From Candidatus Kurthia intestinigallinarum (GTDB lineage: Bacteria; Bacillota; Bacilli; Bacillales_A; Planococcaceae): a stretch of DNA of 64,000 nt. The position numbers and the translations under genes are program-made. This document shows positions 8,402-15,904 of this stretch, in pieces; position 1 is the stretch's first letter, and each line of letters opens with the position of its first letter. The notes under the pieces were generated by a model, which did no database searches, was not told where the DNA came from, and saw only the letters and a list, made by a program, of their open reading frames with translations. The stretch is from the NCBI RefSeq assembly GCF_003991225.1, contig NZ_JTFC01000039.1, positions 62,001 to 126,000 of the forward strand, given 5' to 3'.

Positions 8402-9112
8402 ATGCAGTATCAAAAAATCCAGTCCAAAAAAATTTATGAAAAAGTAGCAGATGCACTTGAAACAAGTATTTTAGATGGCTCCTTGCAGCCAGGAGATCGT
8501 CTAGATTCCGTTGAAAAATTAGCACAAAATTTTTCTGTTAGTCGCTCTGCCGTTCGCGAAGCTCTTTCTGCATTAAAAGCAAAAGGACTTTTAGATATTC
8601 GTCAAGGGGAAGGGTCATTTGTAAATCATTTTGATGCATCGCAAATCATCTTTCCAATTACACAATCAATCCTTATGAAAAAAGAAGATGTTCAACATCT
8701 ACTAGAAATGCGTCAAATTATTGAAGTTGGCTCTGCGGGGTCTGCAGCAATCCATCGTACAGATGAAGATATTTTAGCTCTTCAAGAAATTTTAAATACA
8801 ATGAAGGAATCCCTTACACATAGTGGCTTTGGAGAAATGAATGATTTAGCTTTCCATGCTGCCGTCGCACAAGCATCACATAATCCCTTACTTACGACTT
8901 TTTTAAATCAAGTTTCAGAATTGATGCTCGAAACAATTCGTGATACACGAAAACTTTATCTTTATACAAAAAAAGAAACGCTTCAAACACTTTATGATGA
9001 GCATTTAATGATTTTTGAGGCCATTGTTGCACAGGATTTTTCAAAGGCTCAGCAAGCAATGAAAATTCATTTAGATAATGTGGAAGCGCTATTAGCAGAG
9101 GCTTTTCTATAA
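8402..9112 (+). CDS. GntR/FadR-family regulator, LutR/LldR-like
   Basis: A 236-residue regulator: an N-terminal winged helix (about 10-76, with the recognition segment SVSRSAVREALSALKAKGLL) and a C-terminal all-helical FCD ligand domain (about 90-230) with metal-binding Asp/His positions (MNDLAFHAAVAQASHN). LutR and LldR of this family repress lactate genes and release DNA when L-lactate is present. Divergence from lctP across a perfect palindrome strongly suggests that role here. ATG follows GGGAGG. A hairpin ends the gene. Confidence 0.85.
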   Translation: MQYQKIQSKKIYEKVADALETSILDGSLQPGDRLDSVEKLAQNFSVSRSAVREALSALKAKGLLDIRQGEGSFVNHFDASQIIFPITQSILMKKEDVQHLLEMRQIIEVGSAGSAAIHRTDEDILALQEILNTMKESLTHSGFGEMNDLAFHAAVAQASHNPLLTTFLNQVSELMLETIRDTRKLYLYTKKETLQTLYDEHLMIFEAIVAQDFSKAQQAMKIHLDNVEALLAEAFL

Positions 9113-9119
9113 AATTCTT

Positions 9120-9157
9120 AAAAGACATGATTTATTTCTTGGATTATGTCTTTTTTC
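9120..9157 (+). terminator. Terminator of the lutR-like gene
   Basis: AAAAGACAT and ATGTCTTTTTT arms just after the stop codon. Confidence 0.75.
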
Positions 9158-9179
9158 TATACCTTTTTAAAGAAAAGCA

Positions 9180-9207
9180 TTGACTATTGCCGCATACATG
9201 CTAGAAT
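9180..9207 (+). promoter_or_regulatory. Promoter of the NhaC-type antiporter gene
   Basis: TTGACT (9180-9185), 16-bp spacer, and TAGAAT (9202-9207) preceded by TGC, an extended -10. A leader of about 50 nt follows. Confidence 0.65.
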
Positions 9208-9264
9208 TCTTTATAGCTTCACCGCGTTGAAGCAAAAAAGTTTTAACAGGAGGCGCAACACAGC

Positions 9265-10647
9265 ATGTTTCACTCAGATTCAGCCTTAAAACCAACATTT
9301 TTTGAGGCCTGTATTATTTTAATTCTTATGATTGCAATCATGGCCGTTTCATTATTAGGCTTTGGTGCAAATCCACATATTCCCGTTCTTTTCGTCATCA
9401 TTATGCTGCTTTGCTATGGTGCCTTAAAAAAAGTAGCATATCGCACGATGGAACAAGGATTAGTCGACGGTGCTAAATCAGGTCTAGCCGCGATTTTTAT
9501 TTTCTTTTTTATTGGTATCTTAATTAGCACATTTATGATGAGCGGTACGATTCCAACGATGATCTACTATGGCTTCGAATTGATTTCTGGTCAATTTTTC
9601 TATGCGATTGTCTTCATCGTCGCATGTATTATTGGCGTCGCTGTCGGGAGCTCGCTCACAACGACGGCAACAATTGGTGTTGCCTTTATTGGCATGGCTC
9701 ATGCGATGGATTTATCGCTAGCGATTACAGCTGGTGCTATCGTATCCGGTGCATTTTTCGGTGATAAAATGTCCCCTCTTTCAGATACAACAAACTTAGC
9801 GTCATCAATTATGAATGTTGACCTATTTGAACATATTAAAAATATGGCGTGGACAACGGTTCCTGCCTTCGTTATTTCATTCATTATTTACGGTGTATTA
9901 TCTCCATCAGGCAAAGAACTAGCAAACTCAGGTGTTGGTGAATTTCAGCAAGCACTCATTGCGACCGATTTAATTCACTGGTATACCCTAATGCCTGTCG
10001 TATTATTAGTTGTCTTTGCGCTCAAAAAAATACCAGCAATTCCGACACTTATTATCGGTTCCGTATTTGCCATTGCATTATCCTACTTCCACCACACATA
10101 CAGCGGTAGCCAAGTGCTGACGATGTTATTTGAGGGCTATAAATCAACGACGGGTGTTAAAGAAATTGATTCCCTTTTAACACGTGGTGGTATTAGTAGC
10201 ATGTTCTTTACAATTAGCTTAGTGATTTTAGCACTTGGTATGGGTGGCTTATTATTTAAGCTCGGTATCATTCAAGTCGTTCTACAAAAAATTGAGCATC
10301 TCTTTAAGTCAGTTGGCGCAACGATTACAGGTGCTGCGGCAACAGCAATCGGCGTAAACGTCTTTATCGGTGAACAATATTTATCGATTCTACTGCCAGC
10401 TGAAACATTCCAAAAGCAGTTTGAAAAAGTAGGTCTCGCTTCTAAAAACTTAGCGCGTACCGTTGAAGATGCAGGTACGGTCGTCAATCCGTTAATTCCT
10501 TGGAGTGTTTGTGGTATTTTCATCACAACAGTTTTAGATGTTAGCACACTTGAATACGCACCATTCGCGTTATTCTGTATCCTGTCTCCTATCCTCACAA
10601 TTCTTTTTGGATGGACAGGCAAAACATTAACGTACTTAAAGAAATAA
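9265..10647 (+). CDS. NhaC-family Na+/H+ (or malate/lactate-type) antiporter
   Basis: A 460-residue, roughly 12-helix transporter. Family features include GSSLTTTATIGVAFIGMA and the charged intramembrane segment FFGDKMSPLSDTTNLASS, then a late VEDAGTVVNPLIPWSVCG motif. NhaC proteins exchange Na+ for H+, while B. subtilis MleN in the same family exchanges malate plus H+ for lactate plus Na+. The position beside a lactate permease and regulator makes an organic-acid role possible, but this is context only. ATG has GGAGG upstream and the gene has its own promoter and terminator. Confidence 0.85.
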   Translation: MFHSDSALKPTFFEACIILILMIAIMAVSLLGFGANPHIPVLFVIIMLLCYGALKKVAYRTMEQGLVDGAKSGLAAIFIFFFIGILISTFMMSGTIPTMIYYGFELISGQFFYAIVFIVACIIGVAVGSSLTTTATIGVAFIGMAHAMDLSLAITAGAIVSGAFFGDKMSPLSDTTNLASSIMNVDLFEHIKNMAWTTVPAFVISFIIYGVLSPSGKELANSGVGEFQQALIATDLIHWYTLMPVVLLVVFALKKIPAIPTLIIGSVFAIALSYFHHTYSGSQVLTMLFEGYKSTTGVKEIDSLLTRGGISSMFFTISLVILALGMGGLLFKLGIIQVVLQKIEHLFKSVGATITGAAATAIGVNVFIGEQYLSILLPAETFQKQFEKVGLASKNLARTVEDAGTVVNPLIPWSVCGIFITTVLDVSTLEYAPFALFCILSPILTILFGWTGKTLTYLKK

Positions 10648-10654
10648 TTAGGCG

Positions 10655-10688
10655 GAGGCTTCGGAATCAACGAAGCCTCTTTTTTTAT
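10655..10688 (+). terminator. Terminator of the NhaC-type gene
   Basis: GAGGCTTCG and CGAAGCCTC arms with a 7-nt loop and an eight-T tail. Confidence 0.9.
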
Positions 10689-10731
10689 GCTACACTAATG
10701 CGTATCGGATAATTTACGGGAGGATTTTTAC

Positions 10732-11892
10732 ATGGAATTCCAAGAAATGAAGCAGGCGCTAATCAAGCGTCTTTTAAATAAACAGCTTGTCAGTGCGACA
10801 ATTAGCCAGCCACGTATGAAATCAAATGAAGTAAAGCGTGTGAAATTAAAACCTATCGAATTAAAGGGTACTTACCATATTCAGCTAGAATATCAGTACG
10901 AACGTATTTTAAAACACGACAATATTGAGCTCCATTTAATAGAAGCAAAAATTAATGAGTTATTTGAGGATTTCCGTCAATTCCAAGGAGACTTCGAAAC
11001 AGAAAGTGTGCAAGTACAGCTTTCTAAAAAGAATAAAGTACTTATTAAAACTACAGCCAATGCGACGGCTAAAAAAGCCAATCTTTCACATAATCGCAAA
11101 AAGAATTATTTATTGGACCCGGAAACACCGTATCCATTTTTAATTCGTTTAGGTGTACAATCGCCTGAAGGAAAAGTGAAAAAGCAAAAATATGATAAAT
11201 TTAAACAAATTAATCGCTTCATCGAATTTATTCATGATTCACTAGAATACTTACCAAAAGACCGCACAATCCGTATTTTAGATTTTGGCTCTGGTAAATC
11301 GTATTTAACATTTGCGCTATATCACTACTTAAAAGTTGAGCAAGGCTTAGATATTCGCGTGACGGGTCTTGATTTGAAAAAAGAGGTTATCGAGGAATGT
11401 GCGCAAATCGCCACGGACTTACAGTATGATTCACTAGAATTTTTAGTTGGCGATATTAATGATTACAATGATGAATCAAGCGTTGATATGGTCGTCACAC
11501 TTCATGCTTGTGACGTAGCGACGGATATGGCATTATCACGTGCCGTAAAATGGGGTGCAAAAGTTATTTTAAGCGTTCCTTGCTGTCAGCATGAGCTGAA
11601 TAATCAAATCAACAGCTCACCGCTTGATATTATGCTACAGCATGGCTTAATTAAAGAACGCTTCTCCGCCCTTGCAACGGACTCGATTCGTGCAGAGATT
11701 TTAAGCTTAGTTGGCTATGATGCACAGCTGATGGAATTTATCGATATGTCGCATACCCCAAAGAACATCTTGATTCGTGCGTATTATACCGGCAAAAAGC
11801 CATCTGACGAGCAATTAGCGCGCTATCATGCGTTTACAAATTTCTTATCTGCTACACCATTTTTAGAAAAGGAATTACATCATTTATTCTAA
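10732..11892 (+). CDS. Class I SAM-dependent methyltransferase (Methyltransf_32-like)
   Basis: A 386-residue protein with an N-terminal region rich in Lys (1-130) and a Rossmann methyltransferase domain starting near residue 170: motif I ILDFGSGKSYLTFAL, acidic motif II GLDLKKEVIEEC, and a later VTLHACDVATDMALSRA. The HACD and SVPCCQHEL segments fit the family of predicted RNA or protein methyltransferases with conserved Cys. The target is unknown. ATG follows GGGAGG. The gene is monocistronic. Confidence 0.8.
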   Translation: MEFQEMKQALIKRLLNKQLVSATISQPRMKSNEVKRVKLKPIELKGTYHIQLEYQYERILKHDNIELHLIEAKINELFEDFRQFQGDFETESVQVQLSKKNKVLIKTTANATAKKANLSHNRKKNYLLDPETPYPFLIRLGVQSPEGKVKKQKYDKFKQINRFIEFIHDSLEYLPKDRTIRILDFGSGKSYLTFALYHYLKVEQGLDIRVTGLDLKKEVIEECAQIATDLQYDSLEFLVGDINDYNDESSVDMVVTLHACDVATDMALSRAVKWGAKVILSVPCCQHELNNQINSSPLDIMLQHGLIKERFSALATDSIRAEILSLVGYDAQLMEFIDMSHTPKNILIRAYYTGKKPSDEQLARYHAFTNFLSATPFLEKELHHLF

Positions 11893-11899
11893 TACACAA

Positions 11900-11937
11900 G
11901 AGAAAGTGCTCGTAAAAACGGGCACTTTCTCTTTTTT
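11900..11937 (+). terminator. Terminator of the methyltransferase gene
   Basis: AGAAAGTGCTCG pairs with CGGGCACTTTCT over a short loop, followed by TTTTTT. Confidence 0.9.
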
Positions 11938-11958
11938 GTATGTAGACGATTATTTTAC

Positions 11959-12150
11959 GTTGAACTACCCCACTTAGCCGTTCTTTGAATGCGCTTGAAG
12001 TGGGGGATTCCTACGAACAGTGCTTGCTTGTTCCGACAGCTCGAACAGCGGCTTCACTTCTTGAGTAGGCGAGCCCCGTAGTCCCTACGGTTGTTGGGTT
12101 AACAGCGTGAGTCCTTCAGCTAAAATATTCCGACTTGCGTTAAGGTCTCG
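11959..12150 (-). ncRNA. Predicted TnpB omega-RNA (reRNA)
   Basis: On the minus strand the end of tnpB and its 3' flank form the expected scaffold. The last stem pairs CCCCACTT (RC of 11998-12005) with AAGTGGGG (RC of 11968-11975), followed by TAGTTCAAC. In characterised IS200/IS605 TnpB systems the guide begins immediately after this end, so the guide would be the 20 nt at 11958-11939. The 5' end is a guess, because the RNA usually overlaps the tnpB coding end. Confidence 0.6.
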
Positions 12151-13230
12151 GTCGAGTACTGTGCCGCAAGATGGGCAAACCCACTCGCGAATATCGAGGG
12201 ACTTCTTGCCATCTTGATGGCCACAGACATGGCAAAGTTGGCTCGATGGATAGAAGCGTGAAATCTTTATGATTTTTCGGCCATACCATGTTGCTTTATA
12301 CATCAGTTTTTGCACAAACGAAGACCAGGATACATCACTAATCGCTTTTGCTAGTTTATGATTCTTTAGTAATCCTTTTGTATTCAAGTCTTCTAGACAA
12401 ATAACGTCATATTGGCGAATAAGTTCAGTTGATAACTTATTCAAAAAATCTTCCCGTTGAAACGCAACACGCTCACGTAAGCGCGCAACTTTCATGCGTT
12501 GCTTTTGGTAGTTCATGCACTCACGTAAATCACGCCCATCTTTTTTCGCTTGTTCGTAGCGACGTGATAACTTGCGTTGTTCCCGCTTGAGTTGCTGCTC
12601 CATCTTCACCGTAAAGCGTTGGTTATCCACTTTACGTCCATCAGACAGCATCGCAAAATCGGTAATGCCTAAATCGATGCCGACAACTTGATTGGTTTTC
12701 GGTAACGGCTTAAAATCAGGCACTTCACATGCAATCGATACGTAAAAATGGCCACTTGCATGATATTTGATCGTTGCGCGCAGTATACGGCCTTCCACTA
12801 CACAAGTTTGTTTGAACTTCACAAGCCCAAGCTTCGGCAGTTTGATTCGTTTGCCAACAATCGCGATATTGTTATTTGTATTTTTGGTTGTATAGCTTTG
12901 AACCGGATTTTTTTTGCTTTTGAAACGAGGGTAGTTGTTTTGCTTCTTAAAGAAACGATCAAAAGCAGCTAATAAGTGTTCGTAGGAGGCTTGTAATGCC
13001 ACACTATCTACATTGCGCAGCCAAGCCGTTTCATCTTGTTTCTTCATCTTCGTGAGGACTTTAGACATCAAGCGACGATTTAAGCTTTTGCCTTCTTCTT
13101 TGTAGGAAGTGTTCCAAAGTTCAAGGAAATGATTGTAGACAAAACGACAATGACCGTGTGTTTGATGGATGCGTGCTTGTTGGTCCTTATTTGGATATAA
13201 CCTAAATTTGTAGGCTTTATTTGGTGACAT
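12085..13230 (-). CDS. tnpB: RNA-guided endonuclease TnpB
   Basis: A 381-residue OrfB/TnpB protein. The RuvC-like active site looks intact: Asp in VVGIDLGITDF (about 186), Glu in ICLEDLN (about 280) and Asp in LDRDLNASRNI (about 360-362). A CxxC...CxxC zinc ribbon (CHVCG and CPSCG) lies between the last two. The N-terminal part (MSPNKAYKFRLYPN) is typical. TnpB uses an RNA from the element end to cut DNA next to a target motif and so helps retain the element. ATG at 13230 has AGAGG 8 nt upstream; the longer frame from GTG 13239 overlaps that site. Length is near the family norm and no frameshift is seen. Confidence 0.93.
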   Translation of the reverse strand: MSPNKAYKFRLYPNKDQQARIHQTHGHCRFVYNHFLELWNTSYKEEGKSLNRRLMSKVLTKMKKQDETAWLRNVDSVALQASYEHLLAAFDRFFKKQNNYPRFKSKKNPVQSYTTKNTNNNIAIVGKRIKLPKLGLVKFKQTCVVEGRILRATIKYHASGHFYVSIACEVPDFKPLPKTNQVVGIDLGITDFAMLSDGRKVDNQRFTVKMEQQLKREQRKLSRRYEQAKKDGRDLRECMNYQKQRMKVARLRERVAFQREDFLNKLSTELIRQYDVICLEDLNTKGLLKNHKLAKAISDVSWSSFVQKLMYKATWYGRKIIKISRFYPSSQLCHVCGHQDGKKSLDIREWVCPSCGTVLDRDLNASRNILAEGLTLLTQQP

Positions 13231-13521
13231 GACATTCACCTCTTCCGCTCGTTCGTTTTTAATCGTTTCGATTGAAGCACCGCTAGTCTCATTTTATTCA
13301 CCTAGAATTTGCCGATTAATAGGCATAAATGAATTTTGACATTACCGTGTTAGGAGGCGCCTTGAATAGGATATTTAGCGCCTATTCTTTCGAAGATATC
13401 CTTTGCGTAAGTGGATTTCTAGTCTTTCCATACCCTTTTTCAATCAATAGCAAGCCCTATTAACGAGTATTTTAACGAGCATCTCTTGAAACGTGCTATT
13501 CGTCAAAAGCACAGCATGCAT

Positions 13522-13556
13522 CGCCCACCTACTCACTTCGCTCCTTGAGGTGGGCG
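13522..13556. repeat. Left-end hairpin of the tnpB element
   Basis: CGCCCACCT (13522-13530) pairs perfectly with AGGTGGGCG (13548-13556). TnpA of this family recognises sub-terminal hairpins, and the position, about 290 bp before the tnpB start and near the outer edge, fits a left-end hairpin. It could alternatively be a plain terminator, but no gene ends nearby. Confidence 0.5.
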
Positions 13557-13668
13557 TCTTCTGCTACAGACATGATAAATCAAAGCATTTCCACTTAAAA
13601 ATGCGATACAATTTATTGGCAATATTACATTGGGTTGTAGTAAAATAGCACTTTTGTTTAAAATTCTA

Positions 13669-13696
13669 TTGACTTATCATTGATAATGATTATCAT
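13669..13696 (+). promoter_or_regulatory. Promoter of efeO-efeB-efeU overlapped by a Fur box
   Basis: TTGACT (13669-13674), 16-bp spacer and TATCAT (13691-13696). The perfect Fur palindrome TGATAATGATTATCA (13681-13695) fills the spacer and -10, so bound Fur would block RNA polymerase. Confidence 0.88.
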
Positions 13697-13748
13697 TGTC
13701 TTAGCAGTATATAGAAAAACTCACTTAGGGAAAGAAGGATTTTATACA

Positions 13749-14615
13749 ATGAAAGCAAAATCATTATTAGCAATTTTAGTAGCAGGCGGTGTCGTTATGG
13801 GTGGATGCGGTAACTCAGACGATACAAAAAAATCTGATACAAAAACAGAACAAACAGCAACAGATACAAAAGAAGTTTCACTTGATGCAGAAACAAAAGC
13901 ATACAAAGAATTTGCTTTAGACCAACTGGACCAATTCACAAAAGCAACAGAAGAATTTGTGACAGCATTTAAAGATGGCGATATGGATAAAGCAAAAGAA
14001 CTTTACCCTACAGCTCGTATGTTCTTTGAACGTTCTGAACCAATCGCTGAAAGCTTTGGCGACCTTGACCCAGCAATCGATGCTCGTTTAGCTGACTTAG
14101 AAGCGGAAGGTCAAACGAAAGATGACTGGACTGGTTACCATAAATTAGAGTACGCACTATGGGAAGATGGTAAAACAAAAGGGTACGAAGAAGTAGCTGA
14201 TAAATTACTAGCTGACACAAAAGAATTACGTGCGCGCGTAGAAACAGTTGAAGTAACACCTGACATGATGATCAATGGTGCTGTTGACTTATTAAACGAA
14301 GTATCAACTTCTAAAATTTCAGGTGAAGAAGACATCTTCTCTCATACAGACCTTTATGACTTCAAAGCAAACATTGAAGGTGCTGAAAAAATCTTCGAAA
14401 TCCTAGAACCAAAAATCAAAGAAAAAGATGCAGCTTTAGCTGAAAACTTAACAGATAAATTCAAAAACGTGAACGATTTATTAGCAAACTATGAAACAAA
14501 AGATGGTGGCTACGTGTCTTATACTAAGTTAACAGACAAAGATACAAAAGCTTTAGCTAATGCAATTAACCAATTAGGTGAACCATTAAGCCAAATGGGT
14601 ACAATCTTAGAGTAA
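13749..14615 (+). CDS. efeO: EfeO/EfeM-type iron-binding lipoprotein (imelysin domain)
   Basis: A 288-residue lipoprotein. A Lys-rich signal peptide ends in a Gly-Gly-Cys lipobox with Cys20 as the lipidated residue, followed by a Ser/Thr/Lys-rich linker and an imelysin (M75) domain holding the HxxE metal motif (H131-KL-E134). There is no N-terminal cupredoxin domain, so it is the short EfeM form. It is thought to hand iron to EfeU. ATG at 13749 has AAGAAGGA at good spacing; the longer frame from 13680 would read through the Fur box. First gene of efeO-efeB-efeU, Fur controlled. Confidence 0.9.
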   Translation: MKAKSLLAILVAGGVVMGGCGNSDDTKKSDTKTEQTATDTKEVSLDAETKAYKEFALDQLDQFTKATEEFVTAFKDGDMDKAKELYPTARMFFERSEPIAESFGDLDPAIDARLADLEAEGQTKDDWTGYHKLEYALWEDGKTKGYEEVADKLLADTKELRARVETVEVTPDMMINGAVDLLNEVSTSKISGEEDIFSHTDLYDFKANIEGAEKIFEILEPKIKEKDAALAENLTDKFKNVNDLLANYETKDGGYVSYTKLTDKDTKALANAINQLGEPLSQMGTILE

Positions 14616-14632
14616 TTTTGGAGTGATGAAAC

Positions 14633-15904
14633 ATGACTGAATCAAATAAAGAGACCTTTATGGATAAGAAGCTCTCTCGTCGACGAATGCTAAAAATGAC
14701 TGGCGCTGGCGCTGCTGGTGTGGCCATTGGAGCATCTGGATTAGGTGGCGTATTAAAAGCGTTCGGAGTGCCAGATTTTTTAGAAGATGACACTTCTGTA
14801 GAAAATAAAGTAAATTTTTATGGGAAGCATCAATCAGGTATTGCGACAGAAGTACAAACACATGTCTATTTTGCCTCTTTATCTGTTTTAGTTAAGTCCA
14901 AAGCGGAGCTACAAGAGCTCTTTAAAATGTGGACCCCTATGGCCGTAAGCCTTATGAATGGCAAGCCAATCGGAGAAACAAAAAATAGTTACGTACCGCC
15001 TGTTGATACAGGAGAAGCAATCGGTGTCGATGCAAAAAATTTATCGATTACCTTTGGTGTCGGGCCGTCCCTATTTAAAAATAAAAGTCTTGGCTTGAGT
15101 CATCTCAAACCAAAAGAATTAAATGACTTACCTCACTTTCCTAAAGATCAGCTTGAAGAAGCTTATACAGGTGGCGATCTTTGTATCCAAGCCTGTGCAG
15201 ATGACCCACAAGTCGCTTTCCATGCCGTACGTAATTTAGTACGTGCAGCGAGTGGCAAAGTATCGATTAAGTGGACACAAGCTGGCTTTAATTCAATTCC
15301 TGTCAACAAAGAAGGAAAACGTGAAACACCACGTAATTTATTTGCCTTTAAAGATGGTACGGAAAATCCACGTAGTGAAAAAGCAATGAATGACGTTGTT
15401 TGGGTCCAAAAGGGAGAGTCAAAACCTTGGATGACAAATGGTTCGTACTTAGTTGTACGTCGCATTCAAATGCATTTAGAAACATGGGACCGTACATCAT
15501 TACAAGCGCAAGAGGATACATTTGGTCGCTACCGTCATAACGGTGCGCCTTACGGGAAAGAAAATGAATTTGATGCTGTGGACGAAGACCGTAAAGACGA
15601 AAATGGCAATTATGTATTGCCTGAAACGTCTCATGTCTTCTTAGCACGTCAAGTAAAGGCTCGTATTATGCGCCGTGCCTTTTCATACTCATCTGGGGTG
15701 ATAGACCATACAGGTGCGTATGATGCCGGTTTACTATTTATCTCATTCCAGAAAAATCCGCAACAATTTACGGATATTCAAAATGCGCTCGGTCGCTTAG
15801 ATAAAATGAATGAATACATTACCCATCGAGGCAGCGGTGTTTTCGCTTGCTTCCCTGGCATTAAAAAAGGGAGTTATATAGGTGAAGCACTTTTTAACGC
15901 GTAG
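14633..15904 (+). CDS. efeB: EfeB, Tat-exported deferrochelatase/DyP-type peroxidase
   Basis: A 423-residue heme peroxidase with a twin-arginine leader (LSRRRMLKMTGAGAAG, about 13-28) for folded export. The DyP core shows the distal loop NLFAFKDGTENPR with catalytic Asp; the usual GxxDG motif has Ala at the first position. The probable heme-ligand His is in ETSHVFLARQ, followed by MRRAFSYSSG. EfeB is proposed to oxidise Fe(II), or to release iron from heme, for EfeU. ATG has GGAG upstream, 17 bases after efeO, and its 3' end overlaps the efeU start. Confidence 0.92.
   Translation: MTESNKETFMDKKLSRRRMLKMTGAGAAGVAIGASGLGGVLKAFGVPDFLEDDTSVENKVNFYGKHQSGIATEVQTHVYFASLSVLVKSKAELQELFKMWTPMAVSLMNGKPIGETKNSYVPPVDTGEAIGVDAKNLSITFGVGPSLFKNKSLGLSHLKPKELNDLPHFPKDQLEEAYTGGDLCIQACADDPQVAFHAVRNLVRAASGKVSIKWTQAGFNSIPVNKEGKRETPRNLFAFKDGTENPRSEKAMNDVVWVQKGESKPWMTNGSYLVVRRIQMHLETWDRTSLQAQEDTFGRYRHNGAPYGKENEFDAVDEDRKDENGNYVLPETSHVFLARQVKARIMRRAFSYSSGVIDHTGAYDAGLLFISFQKNPQQFTDIQNALGRLDKMNEYITHRGSGVFACFPGIKKGSYIGEALFNA

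Larger units (their letters stand above)
11959..13590 (-). mobile_element. IS200/IS605-type element carrying only tnpB
   Basis: The element comprises a tnpB gene, a right-end hairpin at 11968-12005 and a left-end hairpin at 13522-13556. No tnpA (Y1 HUH transposase) is present, so it can move only with help in trans. The right boundary is placed after TTCAAC (RC of 11959-11964), where omega-RNA scaffolds of this group usually end. The left boundary is uncertain: TTGAT and TTTAT candidate target motifs lie at about 13570-13580 on the minus strand. No terminal inverted repeats or target duplication are expected for this family. Confidence 0.75.
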
